In this document: positions 34,266 to 43,163 of the stretch, one piece after another | Numbering within the stretch: the first letter of the stretch is position 1 | How the letters are laid out: the number at the start of each line of letters is the position of its first letter | Assembly (NCBI GenBank): GCA_017624155.1 | Contig: JAGANS010000085.1 | Span: 1-46,036 of the forward strand | Length of the DNA: 46,036 bases | Direction of reading: 5' to 3' | DNA from: Muribaculaceae bacterium | GTDB taxonomy: Bacteria; Bacteroidota; Bacteroidia; Bacteroidales; Muribaculaceae | Program-made: the position numbers and the translations under genes | Notes under the pieces: generated by a model | What the model was told of the DNA's origin: nothing | Database searches by the model: none | The model's input: the letters and a program-made list of their open reading frames with translations, nothing else

Positions 34266-36117
34266 GTACAACTCGGTCGTTGAGTTCAGCCAGTTTGGCA
34301 TTATTCCAACGGTCGGTGGTACCTACGAGATAGCCTGTGATGCGCTGGAGCCGGTCAATATTGTGCGAGTGGCATTTCGGACATTCCTTCAGGTCGGCCG
34401 ACGCATCCTCATAGCCGCAGTCCATGCATCGGTTGCGGTTGTGGTTTACCGAGCAATAGCCTATGTTGTACTTGTCCATGAGATCGACGATATTGGCTAT
34501 GGCCTCAGGATTGTGAGTGGCGTCGCCGTCTATCTCCACGTAGAATATATGACCGCCTCGGGTGAGTTCGTGATACGGGGCCTCAATCTCGGCCTTGTGT
34601 CTGGGCGAGCAGTGGTAGTAGACCGGCACATGATTGGAATTAGTGTAGTATATCTTGTCGGTGATACCCTCGATGATGCCGAAAGTCTTGCGGTCCTTGG
34701 CTGTGAATTTGCCTGACAGGCCTTCTGCAGGGGTGGCAAGAATCGAGAAGTTGTGGTCGTAACGCTCCGAGAATTCGTTGGCTCGTGAGCGCATGTGGCT
34801 TACGATCTTAAGGCCGAGTTTCTGGGCCTCGTCGCTTTCGCCGTGATGCTTGCCTATAAGGGCTACAAGACACTCCGCAAGGCCTATGAATCCGATGCCG
34901 AGCGTACCGTGGTTGATTACCGACTCGACTGTATCGGTTGGCTTGAGCGCGTCAGAGCCGTTCCAAAGCTTCGACATCACTAACGGGAATTGCTTGGCGA
35001 GTGCCGTCTTTTGGAAATCATATCTGTCGCATAGTTGCCTGGCTGCGATTTCGAGCACGCGGTCGAGTTCCTGGAAGAACTTGTGTATGCGTTCGTCTTT
35101 GTCGCGTATGCTCATGCACTCGATAGCGATGCGCACAATATTGATTGTGGTGAAGCTCAGGTTTCCGCGGCCGATAGATGTCTTTTCGCCGTATCGGTCC
35201 TCGAACACCCGGGTGCGACAACCCATAGTGGCTACTTCATACAAGTAGTGCTTGGGGTCATTGATATCCCACTTTTCATGCTGATTGAAGGTCGCGTCGA
35301 GATTGACAAAGTTGGGGAAGAAGCGGCGCGCCGTGACTTTACATGCCAACTGATAAAGGTCGTAGTTGGGATCTTCGGGCAGATAGCTTACGCCACGCTT
35401 CTTTTTCCATATCTGTATCGGAAATATTGCAGTAGCGCCGTTGCCCACGCCTTCATACGTCGAATGGAGCAGTTCGCGGATGATGCAGCGGCCCTCGGCC
35501 GAGGTGTCGGTGCCATAGTTTATTGAGCTGAATACTACCTGATTGCCACCACGCGAGTGGATGGTGTTCATATTGTGTATAAAGGCCTCCATAGCCTGAT
35601 GTACACGGCTGACGGTGCGGTTGACGGCATGTGCGAGCACACGGTCGCGGCCGGTAAGTCCGTCGAGACAGGTAGTCTCGAAGTCCTTGAGTTTAACGTC
35701 ATACATATCGGAGAAGTCTTCGCCGTACAGCTTTTCAAGATTTTGGATTTCTTCGATAAACGACGCGCGCACATAAGGCGCAAGATAGAAGTCAAATGCC
35801 GGTATTGCCTGGCCGCCGTGCATCTCGTTCTGTGCCGTCTCAAGCGATATACATGCAATCACACTTGCAGTTTCGATACGCTTGGCCGGACGGCTCTCGC
35901 CATGCCCTGCAATAAAACCATACTCAAGGATGCGGTCGAGCGGATGCTGCACGCAGGTAAGACTCTTGGTAGGATAGTAGTCCTTGTCGTGGATATGTAT
36001 ATAGTTATGACGAACTGCGTCGAGCGATTCTTCACTCAGCAGATAATCGTCTACATAAGGCTTGGTTGTCTCCGACGCGAATTTCATCATCATGCCGGCC
36101 GGTGAGTCGGTATTCAT
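34258..36117 (-). CDS. nrdD: Anaerobic ribonucleoside-triphosphate reductase, catalytic part (separated from its ATP-cone)
   Basis: The 619-residue open frame from ATG 36117 contains the catalytic ten-stranded barrel of class III reductase: HIHDKDYYPTKSLTCVQHPLD, VIACISLETAQNEMHGGQAIPAF with the catalytic-site cysteine, TCLDGLTGRDRVLAHAVNR, and the C-terminal zinc ribbon (CMDCGYED and CPKCHSHN) followed by the glycyl-radical loop RITGYL (Gly at about residue 595). It reduces NTPs to dNTPs without oxygen. The usual N-terminal ATP-cone is missing from this frame and lies just upstream in the same frame, cut off by a TAA at 36154-36156. See the separate entry and the finding. nrdG follows with an 8-base overlap. 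Confidence 0.93.
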   Translation of the reverse strand: MNTDSPAGMMMKFASETTKPYVDDYLLSEESLDAVRHNYIHIHDKDYYPTKSLTCVQHPLDRILEYGFIAGHGESRPAKRIETASVIACISLETAQNEMHGGQAIPAFDFYLAPYVRASFIEEIQNLEKLYGEDFSDMYDVKLKDFETTCLDGLTGRDRVLAHAVNRTVSRVHQAMEAFIHNMNTIHSRGGNQVVFSSINYGTDTSAEGRCIIRELLHSTYEGVGNGATAIFPIQIWKKKRGVSYLPEDPNYDLYQLACKVTARRFFPNFVNLDATFNQHEKWDINDPKHYLYEVATMGCRTRVFEDRYGEKTSIGRGNLSFTTINIVRIAIECMSIRDKDERIHKFFQELDRVLEIAARQLCDRYDFQKTALAKQFPLVMSKLWNGSDALKPTDTVESVINHGTLGIGFIGLAECLVALIGKHHGESDEAQKLGLKIVSHMRSRANEFSERYDHNFSILATPAEGLSGKFTAKDRKTFGIIEGITDKIYYTNSNHVPVYYHCSPRHKAEIEAPYHELTRGGHIFYVEIDGDATHNPEAIANIVDLMDKYNIGYCSVNHNRNRCMDCGYEDASADLKECPKCHSHNIDRLQRITGYLVGTTDRWNNAKLAELNDRVVHE

Positions 36118-36153
36118 GTTGGCGTTTTCGCGTGTGATCTCATTATTTTTTGT

Positions 36154-36156
36154 TTA
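36154..36156 (-). other. In-frame TAA splitting nrdD
   Basis: The upstream 103-codon ATP-cone frame and the downstream catalytic frame are in the same phase. Between them lie this TAA and twelve codons reading TKNNEITRENAN, a segment I recognise as normal NrdD sequence just before NTDSPAGMMMKFASETTKP. The simplest explanation is a nonsense change in a once continuous gene of about 735 codons. A sequencing or assembly error is possible. Confidence 0.8.
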
Positions 36157-36465
36157 GATGATTTCGACAAACATATCGCGGGTCTTGGCCTTGCGGGCAC
36201 GTGAACGCTGGTCGCGGTATGCGATGTAGCGGCGTGCGACTTCCTTGCGTGAGCTTTTCATCAGCTCAAGTTCCACAAGATCCTGAATCTCTTCCACGGT
36301 CATGCGTTCATCACCGCGGGTTCCTATGCGGGTGGCAATTTTATTAATCAGGCCCTCGTCCTCGCCAATTTCGGTAGCAAGCATGGCCTTGCGGATGGCT
36401 GCCTTAATCTTCTCTTCATTATAGCCCACGACACGGCCGTCGCGCTTTACTACAATCTGTATCAT
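36154..36465 (-). CDS. ATP-cone domain, detached N-terminal part of NrdD
   Basis: The 103-residue frame is a complete ATP-cone: IQIVVKRDGRVVGYNEEKIKAAIRKAM at the N-terminus, then MTVEEIQDLVELELMKSSRKEVARRYIAYRDQRSRARKAKTRD. ATP-cones bind ATP or dATP and switch the reductase on and off. In Bacteroidales the domain is normally continuous with the NrdD catalytic part. If the stop is real, the cone could be made as a free protein and dock in trans, or the locus could have lost allosteric control. It has a well-formed promoter upstream (36533-36564). Confidence 0.85.
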   Translation of the reverse strand: MIQIVVKRDGRVVGYNEEKIKAAIRKAMLATEIGEDEGLINKIATRIGTRGDERMTVEEIQDLVELELMKSSRKEVARRYIAYRDQRSRARKAKTRDMFVEII

Positions 36466-36522
36466 CTTTTATTATAGGGTAGGGTTTAGTATATTTGCGT
36501 AGTATGTCGCCTGTCGTATCGA

Positions 36523-36532
36523 CAAAGCTTTG
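36523..36532. promoter_or_regulatory. Perfect 10-base palindrome at the nrd transcription start
   Basis: CAAAGCTTTG lies directly downstream of the nrd -7 box, where transcription should begin. It could be an operator, but a palindrome this short may arise by chance. Confidence 0.3.
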
Positions 36533-36564
36533 CAAAGGTACGAAGTATTCCAAAAAACAGCAAA
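36533..36564 (-). promoter_or_regulatory. Promoter of the nrd locus with both Bacteroidota elements
   Basis: On the minus strand TTTG (plus 36561-36564) is followed after 20 bases by TACCTTTG (plus 36533-36540). The leader before the ATP-cone start is about 60 bases. The remaining bases to 36675 show no terminator or gene. Confidence 0.7.
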
Positions 36565-36675
36565 CTATTTTTACGATAATTTTTTTCTTTTGGAAAACTT
36601 TCTGCCTATATAAAATTTTTAATCAGCTGTATATCAAGCATTGGGCGTTATATTTTGGATAACTTTAGACGATTG

Positions 36676-38373
36676 TCAGTGGGCGATATTTTTCTGTTTC
36701 AGCATTTCATAGTCGTAATTTTGCAGGCCGGCTTTTTCAAGATTGACGGCTTTGTTGTGATCGTTGAGATATAATCTTGGAGTTTCGGTATATGCGCTGT
36801 CGATAAGCGACTTTGTCTTATCGGCATACGGTGTGATGATACCTCCAAGCTGCATCATGGTGTCGAAAACCGATCTCGATGATGACACATTCTTGCCACT
36901 GTTATTGTTAGCATTGGCATACAGCATAGGATAGGCCTCCTTGAATTGCGGAGACATCCATATAATGAGCGGCACATGTATCTGCCAATAAGTAGGGACA
37001 GGCGAAGCATGCAGGAAACGGTTTCGCTTGTCATCGAATATGTCCTCTCCGTGATCCGACAGATATATCATGCCCGACAGGCATTGTCTGTTCTCGAGCA
37101 TATCGATAACTCTATTGAGAACATAATCTGTAAATCTGATGCTGTTGTCGTATGCATTAATAAGTTCATTACGATTGAATACATCGGCATCGGCGGTCTT
37201 GTCAGGTAAAAAAACGCTGAACGATGACGGATACCGGTCCATGTAATTAAAGTGTGAACCATAAGTATGCAGTATTACCATAATCTTGCTGTTCGTCGAC
37301 TGCTCGATGAAGTCATGAAGTAGCGGCAACAGTTCCTCGTCATGGTGTGAATGGCCATTATCGGTGAGGAAAACCGTTTTCTGAGCCTCGCGTGCGAAGA
37401 AATCTATGAATGAATGGTTGCGGCCCTGGTTTGACAGATATGCTGTGGCGAAGCCTGCCTCGTTAAAGGCTGAGATAAGACTTTTTGTCGTATATATCGA
37501 ATCAGCGAAATTCTCGGCCGATACCCACGACAGCATCAGCGGCACACTTTTATGAGTCGTGTTGCTTTCTGACAATGTCTTTGGATAGGCAATCAGTCCG
37601 TCGCGTTTAGTAAGCAGTGGATTGGTAGGCCGGCCATAACCGAAAAGCTGCCAGTCATCGGCCCTTGAAGTCTCGCCGATAACGAGAACGTATACTTCCT
37701 TCTTATCGGCAGGTCGGCTGCTGTGTGCCTTGTAGCTGAAGCCTTCCGATGTTTTGTAATAGTTGCCGGTAGCTTTAGTTCGCTGTATAGCTATAATCGT
37801 ATTGTGAATCACATTAACCGGAAATATATCACTATTGATACTAAACCGGACATCGAAGGCATAGGCCATGAACATGCATGTCAGGCCAATGAAAATTGAC
37901 ACCACACCGCAGTAGCGGGCGCGGAGTAATGAAGGCCGCGATGCATATATACGCTTTATAGCCGATATGACACACCATATCAATGTCGGTACATATACAA
38001 TCAGCAGCGTGATTATCGCGCCCACGAGATTGCCGAGCAGTTCCGTAGCCTCGCTGACATTAGTTGTAACAAGGTTGAGAAACATATCCACAGCAATTAT
38101 TGATTCGCCATAGAGATACAACAATACCACCTGAAACGCCCCGTAAAACAAGAAAGGAAAAAGCAATAGAGCAGTTCGCCCCACATTTTTCCATATTCCC
38201 ATAATCAAGATATAGAAGCCGAATGGCAACAGGATATTGGTGGCCTTCGACCATGCCGTGGAATACTCGGTGATGTCAAGGGCAACATTAGGCACAATAA
38301 GCAGCAGGGGATAAAACCATAGTAATACCCCCGGCGAGAAAATCCGACGTAATGTATTATCAAAATGCTTCAT
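36676..38373 (-). CDS. Phosphoethanolamine-transferase-like sulfatase-fold membrane enzyme (EptA-like)
   Basis: The 565-residue protein has five N-terminal membrane helices (about 12-185) and an extracytoplasmic sulfatase-fold domain. It starts VYVLVIGETSRADDW (metal-binding Glu) and continues SESNTTHKSVPLMLSW (presumed nucleophile Thr). Then come ILHTYGSHFNYMDRYP and IYLSDHGEDIFDDKRNRFLHASPVP, with further metal ligands. This is the EptA/CptA/OpgE type, which moves phosphoethanolamine from phosphatidylethanolamine to lipid A or another glycan and can alter resistance to cationic peptides. The acceptor is not known here. The first bases overlap by 14 the end of the Omp85-type gene upstream. 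Confidence 0.92.
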   Translation of the reverse strand: MKHFDNTLRRIFSPGVLLWFYPLLLIVPNVALDITEYSTAWSKATNILLPFGFYILIMGIWKNVGRTALLLFPFLFYGAFQVVLLYLYGESIIAVDMFLNLVTTNVSEATELLGNLVGAIITLLIVYVPTLIWCVISAIKRIYASRPSLLRARYCGVVSIFIGLTCMFMAYAFDVRFSINSDIFPVNVIHNTIIAIQRTKATGNYYKTSEGFSYKAHSSRPADKKEVYVLVIGETSRADDWQLFGYGRPTNPLLTKRDGLIAYPKTLSESNTTHKSVPLMLSWVSAENFADSIYTTKSLISAFNEAGFATAYLSNQGRNHSFIDFFAREAQKTVFLTDNGHSHHDEELLPLLHDFIEQSTNSKIMVILHTYGSHFNYMDRYPSSFSVFLPDKTADADVFNRNELINAYDNSIRFTDYVLNRVIDMLENRQCLSGMIYLSDHGEDIFDDKRNRFLHASPVPTYWQIHVPLIIWMSPQFKEAYPMLYANANNNSGKNVSSSRSVFDTMMQLGGIITPYADKTKSLIDSAYTETPRLYLNDHNKAVNLEKAGLQNYDYEMLKQKNIAH

Positions 38374-39523
38374 TTATACCGAAGAACAGGCCGCGCTCAT
38401 GCTTGCCGAAGCCTATGTCGACGCGGACATTTACGTTTCTCTTGAATTCCCAGCGATAGCCGAAACCGAAGTTTGGCAGCAGCCGGTTGAAATGTATACT
38501 TGTGATGCGTGGAAAAATCGAACCGACACCGGCCCATGCCACGACGCCGTTGCGGCGCCACACATGCTGACGTAATTCCACACACAGATCGGCCGCGCCC
38601 TTATCGCGGTAACGGCCTTCAAAGTATCCGCGCATAGTCTCGCTGCCGCCGAGATACGACATAAGGCCCCAGGGCGTCTCACCCCAGGTTATGCGCCAAT
38701 GCAGCCTCGACGCCAGCGTACAGCCTTTCCATACAGGCTGAAACCAGGCAACAGTGCATTCATTAATCTTAAACGGATATTTGTTGCCCATCCATCCGAA
38801 GTCGAATGTCTGGTCAAAGCGGATCAGGACTCCTTTTTTCGTTGCGGTAAGATTGTCGCGGGTGTCATAGCGCAACGATGCCCCGATACCGTAGTTGAAC
38901 GTGCGGTGAGGCAGACCATACCACAACTCAGGCTTGTGAAAGGCTCGGGCATTCACATAGTCAAAGGTCATCAGCGGACCCATATATATATTCTTGCCGA
39001 AACGGATGGCAAACAGGGCCTCGGCATGCGAAGCGAGATATTTGTACTTCGACTCATTGCTGTTGTTGCTGCACATTTCATATCCAATGCCCCAGTATTT
39101 GGTGTCAATCGACGAAAAAGACACATTATAGTCAAGCCTGTAACGGTCGTGAGGGAATACATGCACGCCTTCAAGCGACAGCTCGAAGTGGGCGGCGGTT
39201 GTGGCCTTGAAACTCAGAGCCATATCCGATGGGCAGGTCAATGAATCATCAGGCGCGGTGGAATATGCTCCGGCGGCAACGATACCTATACCGAATTTTG
39301 AATCGCTTGAGTAAAACGGCCCTCCGATAAGGCTGAAATCCATTTTACGGCCAATAGGTTTCTTGTTGGATTCTGAGAAATAGTTGATTATCCTGTTGAT
39401 AATACCGTGATCTGGCCGAACTGCGGCTGTGTCGGACACAACATCACCGTCCCCCAAAGCATACGCGAAATGGGCGAAAACAAGGATGAACAGGGGCGAA
39501 AGCAACAGTCGGTATGTTTTCAT
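38360..39523 (-). CDS. Outer-membrane beta-barrel protein of the BamA/TamA (Omp85, D15) type
   Basis: From ATG 39523 (387 residues) there is a signal peptide (about 1-22, ending FAYALGDGD). A beta-barrel follows directly, without the POTRA repeats of BamA. The D15 hallmarks are present: SLRYDTRDNLTATKKG, then LGGSETMRGYFEGRYRDKGA (the MRGY motif of the conserved lid loop), and a barrel ending GLFFGINEAF with terminal Phe. The short form without POTRA domains is common in Bacteroidota and its role is unclear; it may be a porin, a phospholipase-like or a secretion partner. A TTG start at 39541 is less likely. It forms an operon with the EptA-like gene. Confidence 0.88.
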   Translation of the reverse strand: MKTYRLLLSPLFILVFAHFAYALGDGDVVSDTAAVRPDHGIINRIINYFSESNKKPIGRKMDFSLIGGPFYSSDSKFGIGIVAAGAYSTAPDDSLTCPSDMALSFKATTAAHFELSLEGVHVFPHDRYRLDYNVSFSSIDTKYWGIGYEMCSNNSNESKYKYLASHAEALFAIRFGKNIYMGPLMTFDYVNARAFHKPELWYGLPHRTFNYGIGASLRYDTRDNLTATKKGVLIRFDQTFDFGWMGNKYPFKINECTVAWFQPVWKGCTLASRLHWRITWGETPWGLMSYLGGSETMRGYFEGRYRDKGAADLCVELRQHVWRRNGVVAWAGVGSIFPRITSIHFNRLLPNFGFGYRWEFKRNVNVRVDIGFGKHERGLFFGINEAF

Positions 39524-39534
39524 AGAATTTTTCT

Positions 39535-39567
39535 TTTGCAAATTAACAAATAAAATGCGTAACTTTG
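39535..39567 (+). promoter_or_regulatory. Promoter of the menD-B-C-E operon with both elements
   Basis: TTTG at 39535-39538 is followed after 21 bases by TAACTTTG at 39560-39567, and the menD ATG is at 39596. It lies in the 72-base gap between the divergent Omp85-type gene and menD. Confidence 0.7.
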
Positions 39568-39595
39568 TTTATTCAATTTACATTTTTAACTAAAA

Positions 39596-41320
39596 ATGGT
39601 GAATAATACGACTAAACGGTCAGCCCGTATGATTGCTTCGCTGCTTGCGCGCAGCGGCATATCGGATGCTGTATTGTCACCCGGCAGCCGCGACGTTCCT
39701 CTGATTGTTGCGCTCGAACGTCAGCCCGGAATAGCGACAAGAGTCGTTGTCGACGAGCGTTCGGCAGCATTTATAGCGCTCGGCATTTCAATAGCATCGG
39801 GCAATCCGGTGGCTATGGTATGTACGTCGGGCACAGCTCCGCTCAACTATGCCCCGGCACTGGCCGAGGCTTTTTACCAGCATATTCCGCTTATTGCCAT
39901 AACGGCCGACCGTCCATCGGAATGGATAGGCCAGGATGACTCGCAGACTATCATTCAGACCGGTATCTTTGAAAATTTCACCAAAGGCACATTTGACATA
40001 CCGGTCGAGAGCGATGATCCTGACCGCATGTGGTATATCAACCGCAGCCTTAATGATGCCATAAATACTGCCACATCAGGTATTCCCGGCCCCGTTCACA
40101 TTAATATGCATTTCTCCGATCCGCTTGGAGAGACTGCCGAAATCGAAGAACCTGATATATTTGGAGCTGACTCAAGATATATTGAGCGAGGCTATGTACC
40201 GCACGATATGTCGTCATTATTCGAAGAACTCGGAGCGCGTATGGCGCCCCCGGCCCGTATACTTATTGTCGCAGGGTATATGAAGCCTGACAACGGACTA
40301 AGCCCGATGCTCTGTGAGTTATCCCGACACCCCAATATTGTGGTGACGCAGGAGGCACAAAGCTGTCTGCACGGATATGGCGCATTCATCACTAATGTCG
40401 ACTCCACTCTAAGATGTGCGGGCAAAGACAATCTGCCCGTACCCGACATCGTGATTACGCTCGGCGGTTCGCTTACATCTGCTTTGATGAAATCATACTT
40501 GCGCCGACTGCCTGCCACGACCGAGCACTGGAGCATCAATGCAGGTGAGCGCTGTGTGGATACTTTCCGCAGGCTCACACGGATAGTGGCTTGCGACGAG
40601 CATACATTCATTAATGGAATATGCCGACATATCCCCAGACGCAAAGACGGTGTGGCAACGACTTTCAAGACTTCGTGGCTTGATGCCTCAGCTACTGCCG
40701 GCAGGCTTACAGCCGAAGCTCTGTATATGGCTCCCTGGAGTGATTTCAAGGCTATGGGCCGGATAATGGCTGCGCTCCCTAAAAACTGGTGGCTGCATAT
40801 AGGCAACGGGATGGCTGTGCGCTATCTGCAATGCTTTGACTATGGCAAAGCATGCAATGTGAGCTGTAACCGGGGTGTCAGCGGTATCGACGGATCGACC
40901 TCCACAGCTATAGGTGTTGCCTCAGCCTGTGGAGACAGCCGTCCTGTGATTCTTATATCGGGCGACATGTCAATGCAATATGATATCGGTGCTCTTGCCA
41001 CAGCTGACATGCCTGCGAATCTTAAAATAATTGTCATAAACAACGGCGGCGGCGGTATCTTCAGATTTATCAAAACGACACGCGATCTTGATGAACTCGA
41101 CCGCTGTCTGGCCTGCGAGATAAAACTTCCTCTCAAGAAACTGGCACAGGCATTCGGATTTAGATATTATTGCGCTACTGACTCGGCTGAGCTTGAGGCC
41201 TCTATGAAAAGACTCACAAGTTCCACAACGACGCCGGTCATACTTGAAGTTGTGACTGACGGAACGGTATCGGCAGGCGTATTCACAGATTACTTAAAAA
41301 ACAAACTCACTGCAATATAA
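39596..41320 (+). CDS. menD: 2-succinyl-5-enolpyruvyl-6-hydroxy-3-cyclohexene-1-carboxylate synthase MenD
   Basis: The 574-residue thiamin-diphosphate enzyme has the N-terminal Pyr domain with [15 protein letters not shown] (catalytic Glu region, about 47-61) and [19 protein letters not shown], and ends with the PP domain including [25 protein letters not shown] and [14 protein letters not shown] with [10 protein letters not shown] (GDG-like ThDP motif, here GDM...NNGGGG). It condenses isochorismate with 2-oxoglutarate, the committed step of menaquinone synthesis. Its stop overlaps the menB start by one base (TAATG). Confidence 0.96.
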   Translation: MVNNTTKRSARMIASLLARSGISDAVLSPGSRDVPLIVALERQPGIATRVVVDERSAAFIALGISIASGNPVAMVCTSGTAPLNYAPALAEAFYQHIPLIAITADRPSEWIGQDDSQTIIQTGIFENFTKGTFDIPVESDDPDRMWYINRSLNDAINTATSGIPGPVHINMHFSDPLGETAEIEEPDIFGADSRYIERGYVPHDMSSLFEELGARMAPPARILIVAGYMKPDNGLSPMLCELSRHPNIVVTQEAQSCLHGYGAFITNVDSTLRCAGKDNLPVPDIVITLGGSLTSALMKSYLRRLPATTEHWSINAGERCVDTFRRLTRIVACDEHTFINGICRHIPRRKDGVATTFKTSWLDASATAGRLTAEALYMAPWSDFKAMGRIMAALPKNWWLHIGNGMAVRYLQCFDYGKACNVSCNRGVSGIDGSTSTAIGVASACGDSRPVILISGDMSMQYDIGALATADMPANLKIIVINNGGGGIFRFIKTTRDLDELDRCLACEIKLPLKKLAQAFGFRYYCATDSAELEASMKRLTSSTTTPVILEVVTDGTVSAGVFTDYLKNKLTAI

Positions 41321-42141
41321 TGAAACGTAACTGGACTACTATCAAGGAATATTCGGATATTTTGTTCGACTTTTACGAAGGCATCGCCCGCATAACCATC
41401 AACCGACCGGAGGTGTATAACGCGTTCCGACCGCAGACTAACGCTCAGATGCTCGACGCAATGGATTATTGTCGCGACAGCAAGGATGTGCGTGTCATTG
41501 TCCTTACCGGTGCAGGCGATAAGGCATTCTGCTCGGGAGGGGATCAGCACTACAAGAGCCGTGGCGGATATCGTGACGAGGACGGCGTGCCCCGTCTCAA
41601 TGTCCTTGACCTCCACAAGGCGATTCAGAGCATCACCAAGCCGGTGATAGCCATGGTAAACGGATACTCAATCGGCGGCGGCAACGTATTGCAACTCGTG
41701 TGTGATCTCACTATTGCCTCTGAAAACGCACGCTTTGGCCAGACCGGCCCTAAAGTCGGCAGTTTCGACGCCGGGTTCGGCTCATCATACCTGGCTCGCT
41801 GTGTCGGTCAGAAGAAAGCCCGCGAGATTTGGTATCTGTGCCGTCAGTACACAGCTCAGGAGGCCCTCGAAATGGGTATGATCAACAAAGTGGTGCCTTT
41901 CGACAAGCTTGAGGACGAAGTAGTGGATTGGTGCATGACTATCATGAAACGCAGCCCCTTCGCAATCCGCATGATCAAGCGCGCGCTCAATGCCGAGCTT
42001 AACGGCCAGCACGGCCTTATGGAATTTGCCGGCGATGCCACTCTTATGTACTATCTTATGGACGAGGCACAGGAAGGAAAAGACGCCTTCCTTGAGAAGC
42101 GCGATCCTGACTTCGGCAAGTTTCCGCAATTTCCGGGATGA
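41320..42141 (+). CDS. menB: 1,4-Dihydroxy-2-naphthoyl-CoA synthase MenB
   Basis: The 273-residue crotonase-family enzyme has the oxyanion-hole segments [19 protein letters not shown] (about 67-85) and [27 protein letters not shown] (about 115-141), then [28 protein letters not shown], including the conserved Asp and Ser of MenB. It closes the second ring of o-succinylbenzoyl-CoA. It lies between menD (one-base overlap) and menC (4-base overlap), in an operon with a promoter at 39535-39567. Confidence 0.97.
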   Translation: MKRNWTTIKEYSDILFDFYEGIARITINRPEVYNAFRPQTNAQMLDAMDYCRDSKDVRVIVLTGAGDKAFCSGGDQHYKSRGGYRDEDGVPRLNVLDLHKAIQSITKPVIAMVNGYSIGGGNVLQLVCDLTIASENARFGQTGPKVGSFDAGFGSSYLARCVGQKKAREIWYLCRQYTAQEALEMGMINKVVPFDKLEDEVVDWCMTIMKRSPFAIRMIKRALNAELNGQHGLMEFAGDATLMYYLMDEAQEGKDAFLEKRDPDFGKFPQFPG

Positions 42142-43163
42142 TGAAGGCATACTGGTGTCCGTATACCCTGCGTTTCCGCTTTGAGGCGCGCACCTCGCGG
42201 CAATCCATGCTCGTCAAGGATACGTGGCTTGTACGCATACTTGACGAGCATAGCGGCCGGGAAGGGGTGGGGGAATGTGCCATGTTCCGCGGGCTGAGCG
42301 CCGAAGATTCGCCGAAATTTGAGGATTCACTTGCCGAGGCATGCCGCAGTTTTGATCCCGACAATCTACCGCTTGAGTCATCAATCCGCTTCGGCTTTGA
42401 GACAGCTATCAGGAATCTCTCCGGCACTCCGGTCAATGACTTTACCCGCGGCGCGTCCTCTATCCCAATCAACGGACTGATATGGATGGGCGACAAGGCC
42501 ACGATGAAGCAACGTATCGATGAAAAAATCGCCGCCGGCTTCAAGGTTCTCAAACTCAAGATCGGCGGGATAAACTTCGATGACGAACTCGACCTGCTGC
42601 GATATATCCGTGACATGTATCCCCCTGACATACTGGAATTGCGGCTGGATGCCAACGGTAGCTTTTCACCCGGAACTGCAAAGGAAAAACTCGAGACACT
42701 GTCAAGCCTCGGAATCCATTCCATTGAACAGCCGATACAGGCCGGCCAACCTGAACAGATGGCGCGTATCTGTAGCGAGAGTCCTATTCCGATCGTCCTG
42801 GACGAGGAACTTATAGGAACACGTACACTTGAAGAATCGCGTGAACTACTTGAACAGATCAGGCCGCAATACATTATCCTAAAGCCTGCTCTCTGCGGAG
42901 GCTTCAGCGGCGCCGACCGCTGGATCAGAGAGGCGCGTCGGCTCGGTATAGGCTATTGGTTTACATCGGCGCTTGAGTCGAATATCGGTCTTGAGGCAAT
43001 CGCACTGCATATCGCCTCAAGAGGCTGTGAACTGCCGCAGGGACTCGGCACAGGACAACTGTATCACAACAACTTCGACGGCCCGCTTTACCTTCAGGGC
43101 GAACGCATGTACTACAATCCGGCAAAGAAGCTAATAATCCCTGACCTCGAATGGCGTCAATAA
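42138..43163 (+). CDS. menC: o-Succinylbenzoate synthase (MenC) of the enolase superfamily
   Basis: The 341-residue protein has the enolase-superfamily layout. [12 protein letters not shown] (about residues 136-147) carries the KxK lysine pair. [18 protein letters not shown] and IVLDEELIG supply the metal-binding Asp/Glu/Asp, and [17 protein letters not shown] carries the second catalytic lysine. It dehydrates SHCHC to o-succinylbenzoate. Related dipeptide epimerases share the fold, but the men context settles the role. The gene overlaps menB by 4 bases and menE by 13. Confidence 0.93.
   Translation: MMKAYWCPYTLRFRFEARTSRQSMLVKDTWLVRILDEHSGREGVGECAMFRGLSAEDSPKFEDSLAEACRSFDPDNLPLESSIRFGFETAIRNLSGTPVNDFTRGASSIPINGLIWMGDKATMKQRIDEKIAAGFKVLKLKIGGINFDDELDLLRYIRDMYPPDILELRLDANGSFSPGTAKEKLETLSSLGIHSIEQPIQAGQPEQMARICSESPIPIVLDEELIGTRTLEESRELLEQIRPQYIILKPALCGGFSGADRWIREARRLGIGYWFTSALESNIGLEAIALHIASRGCELPQGLGTGQLYHNNFDGPLYLQGERMYYNPAKKLIIPDLEWRQ

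Noticed and set aside
34258-36465. Recoding of the nrdD stop, for example by selenocysteine
   Set aside because: The codon is TAA, not TGA, and TAA is used as a normal stop throughout the window, so recoding is unlikely.
40192-40806. 204-codon minus-strand frame inside menD
   Set aside because: Antisense to a well-conserved enzyme with no domain of its own.
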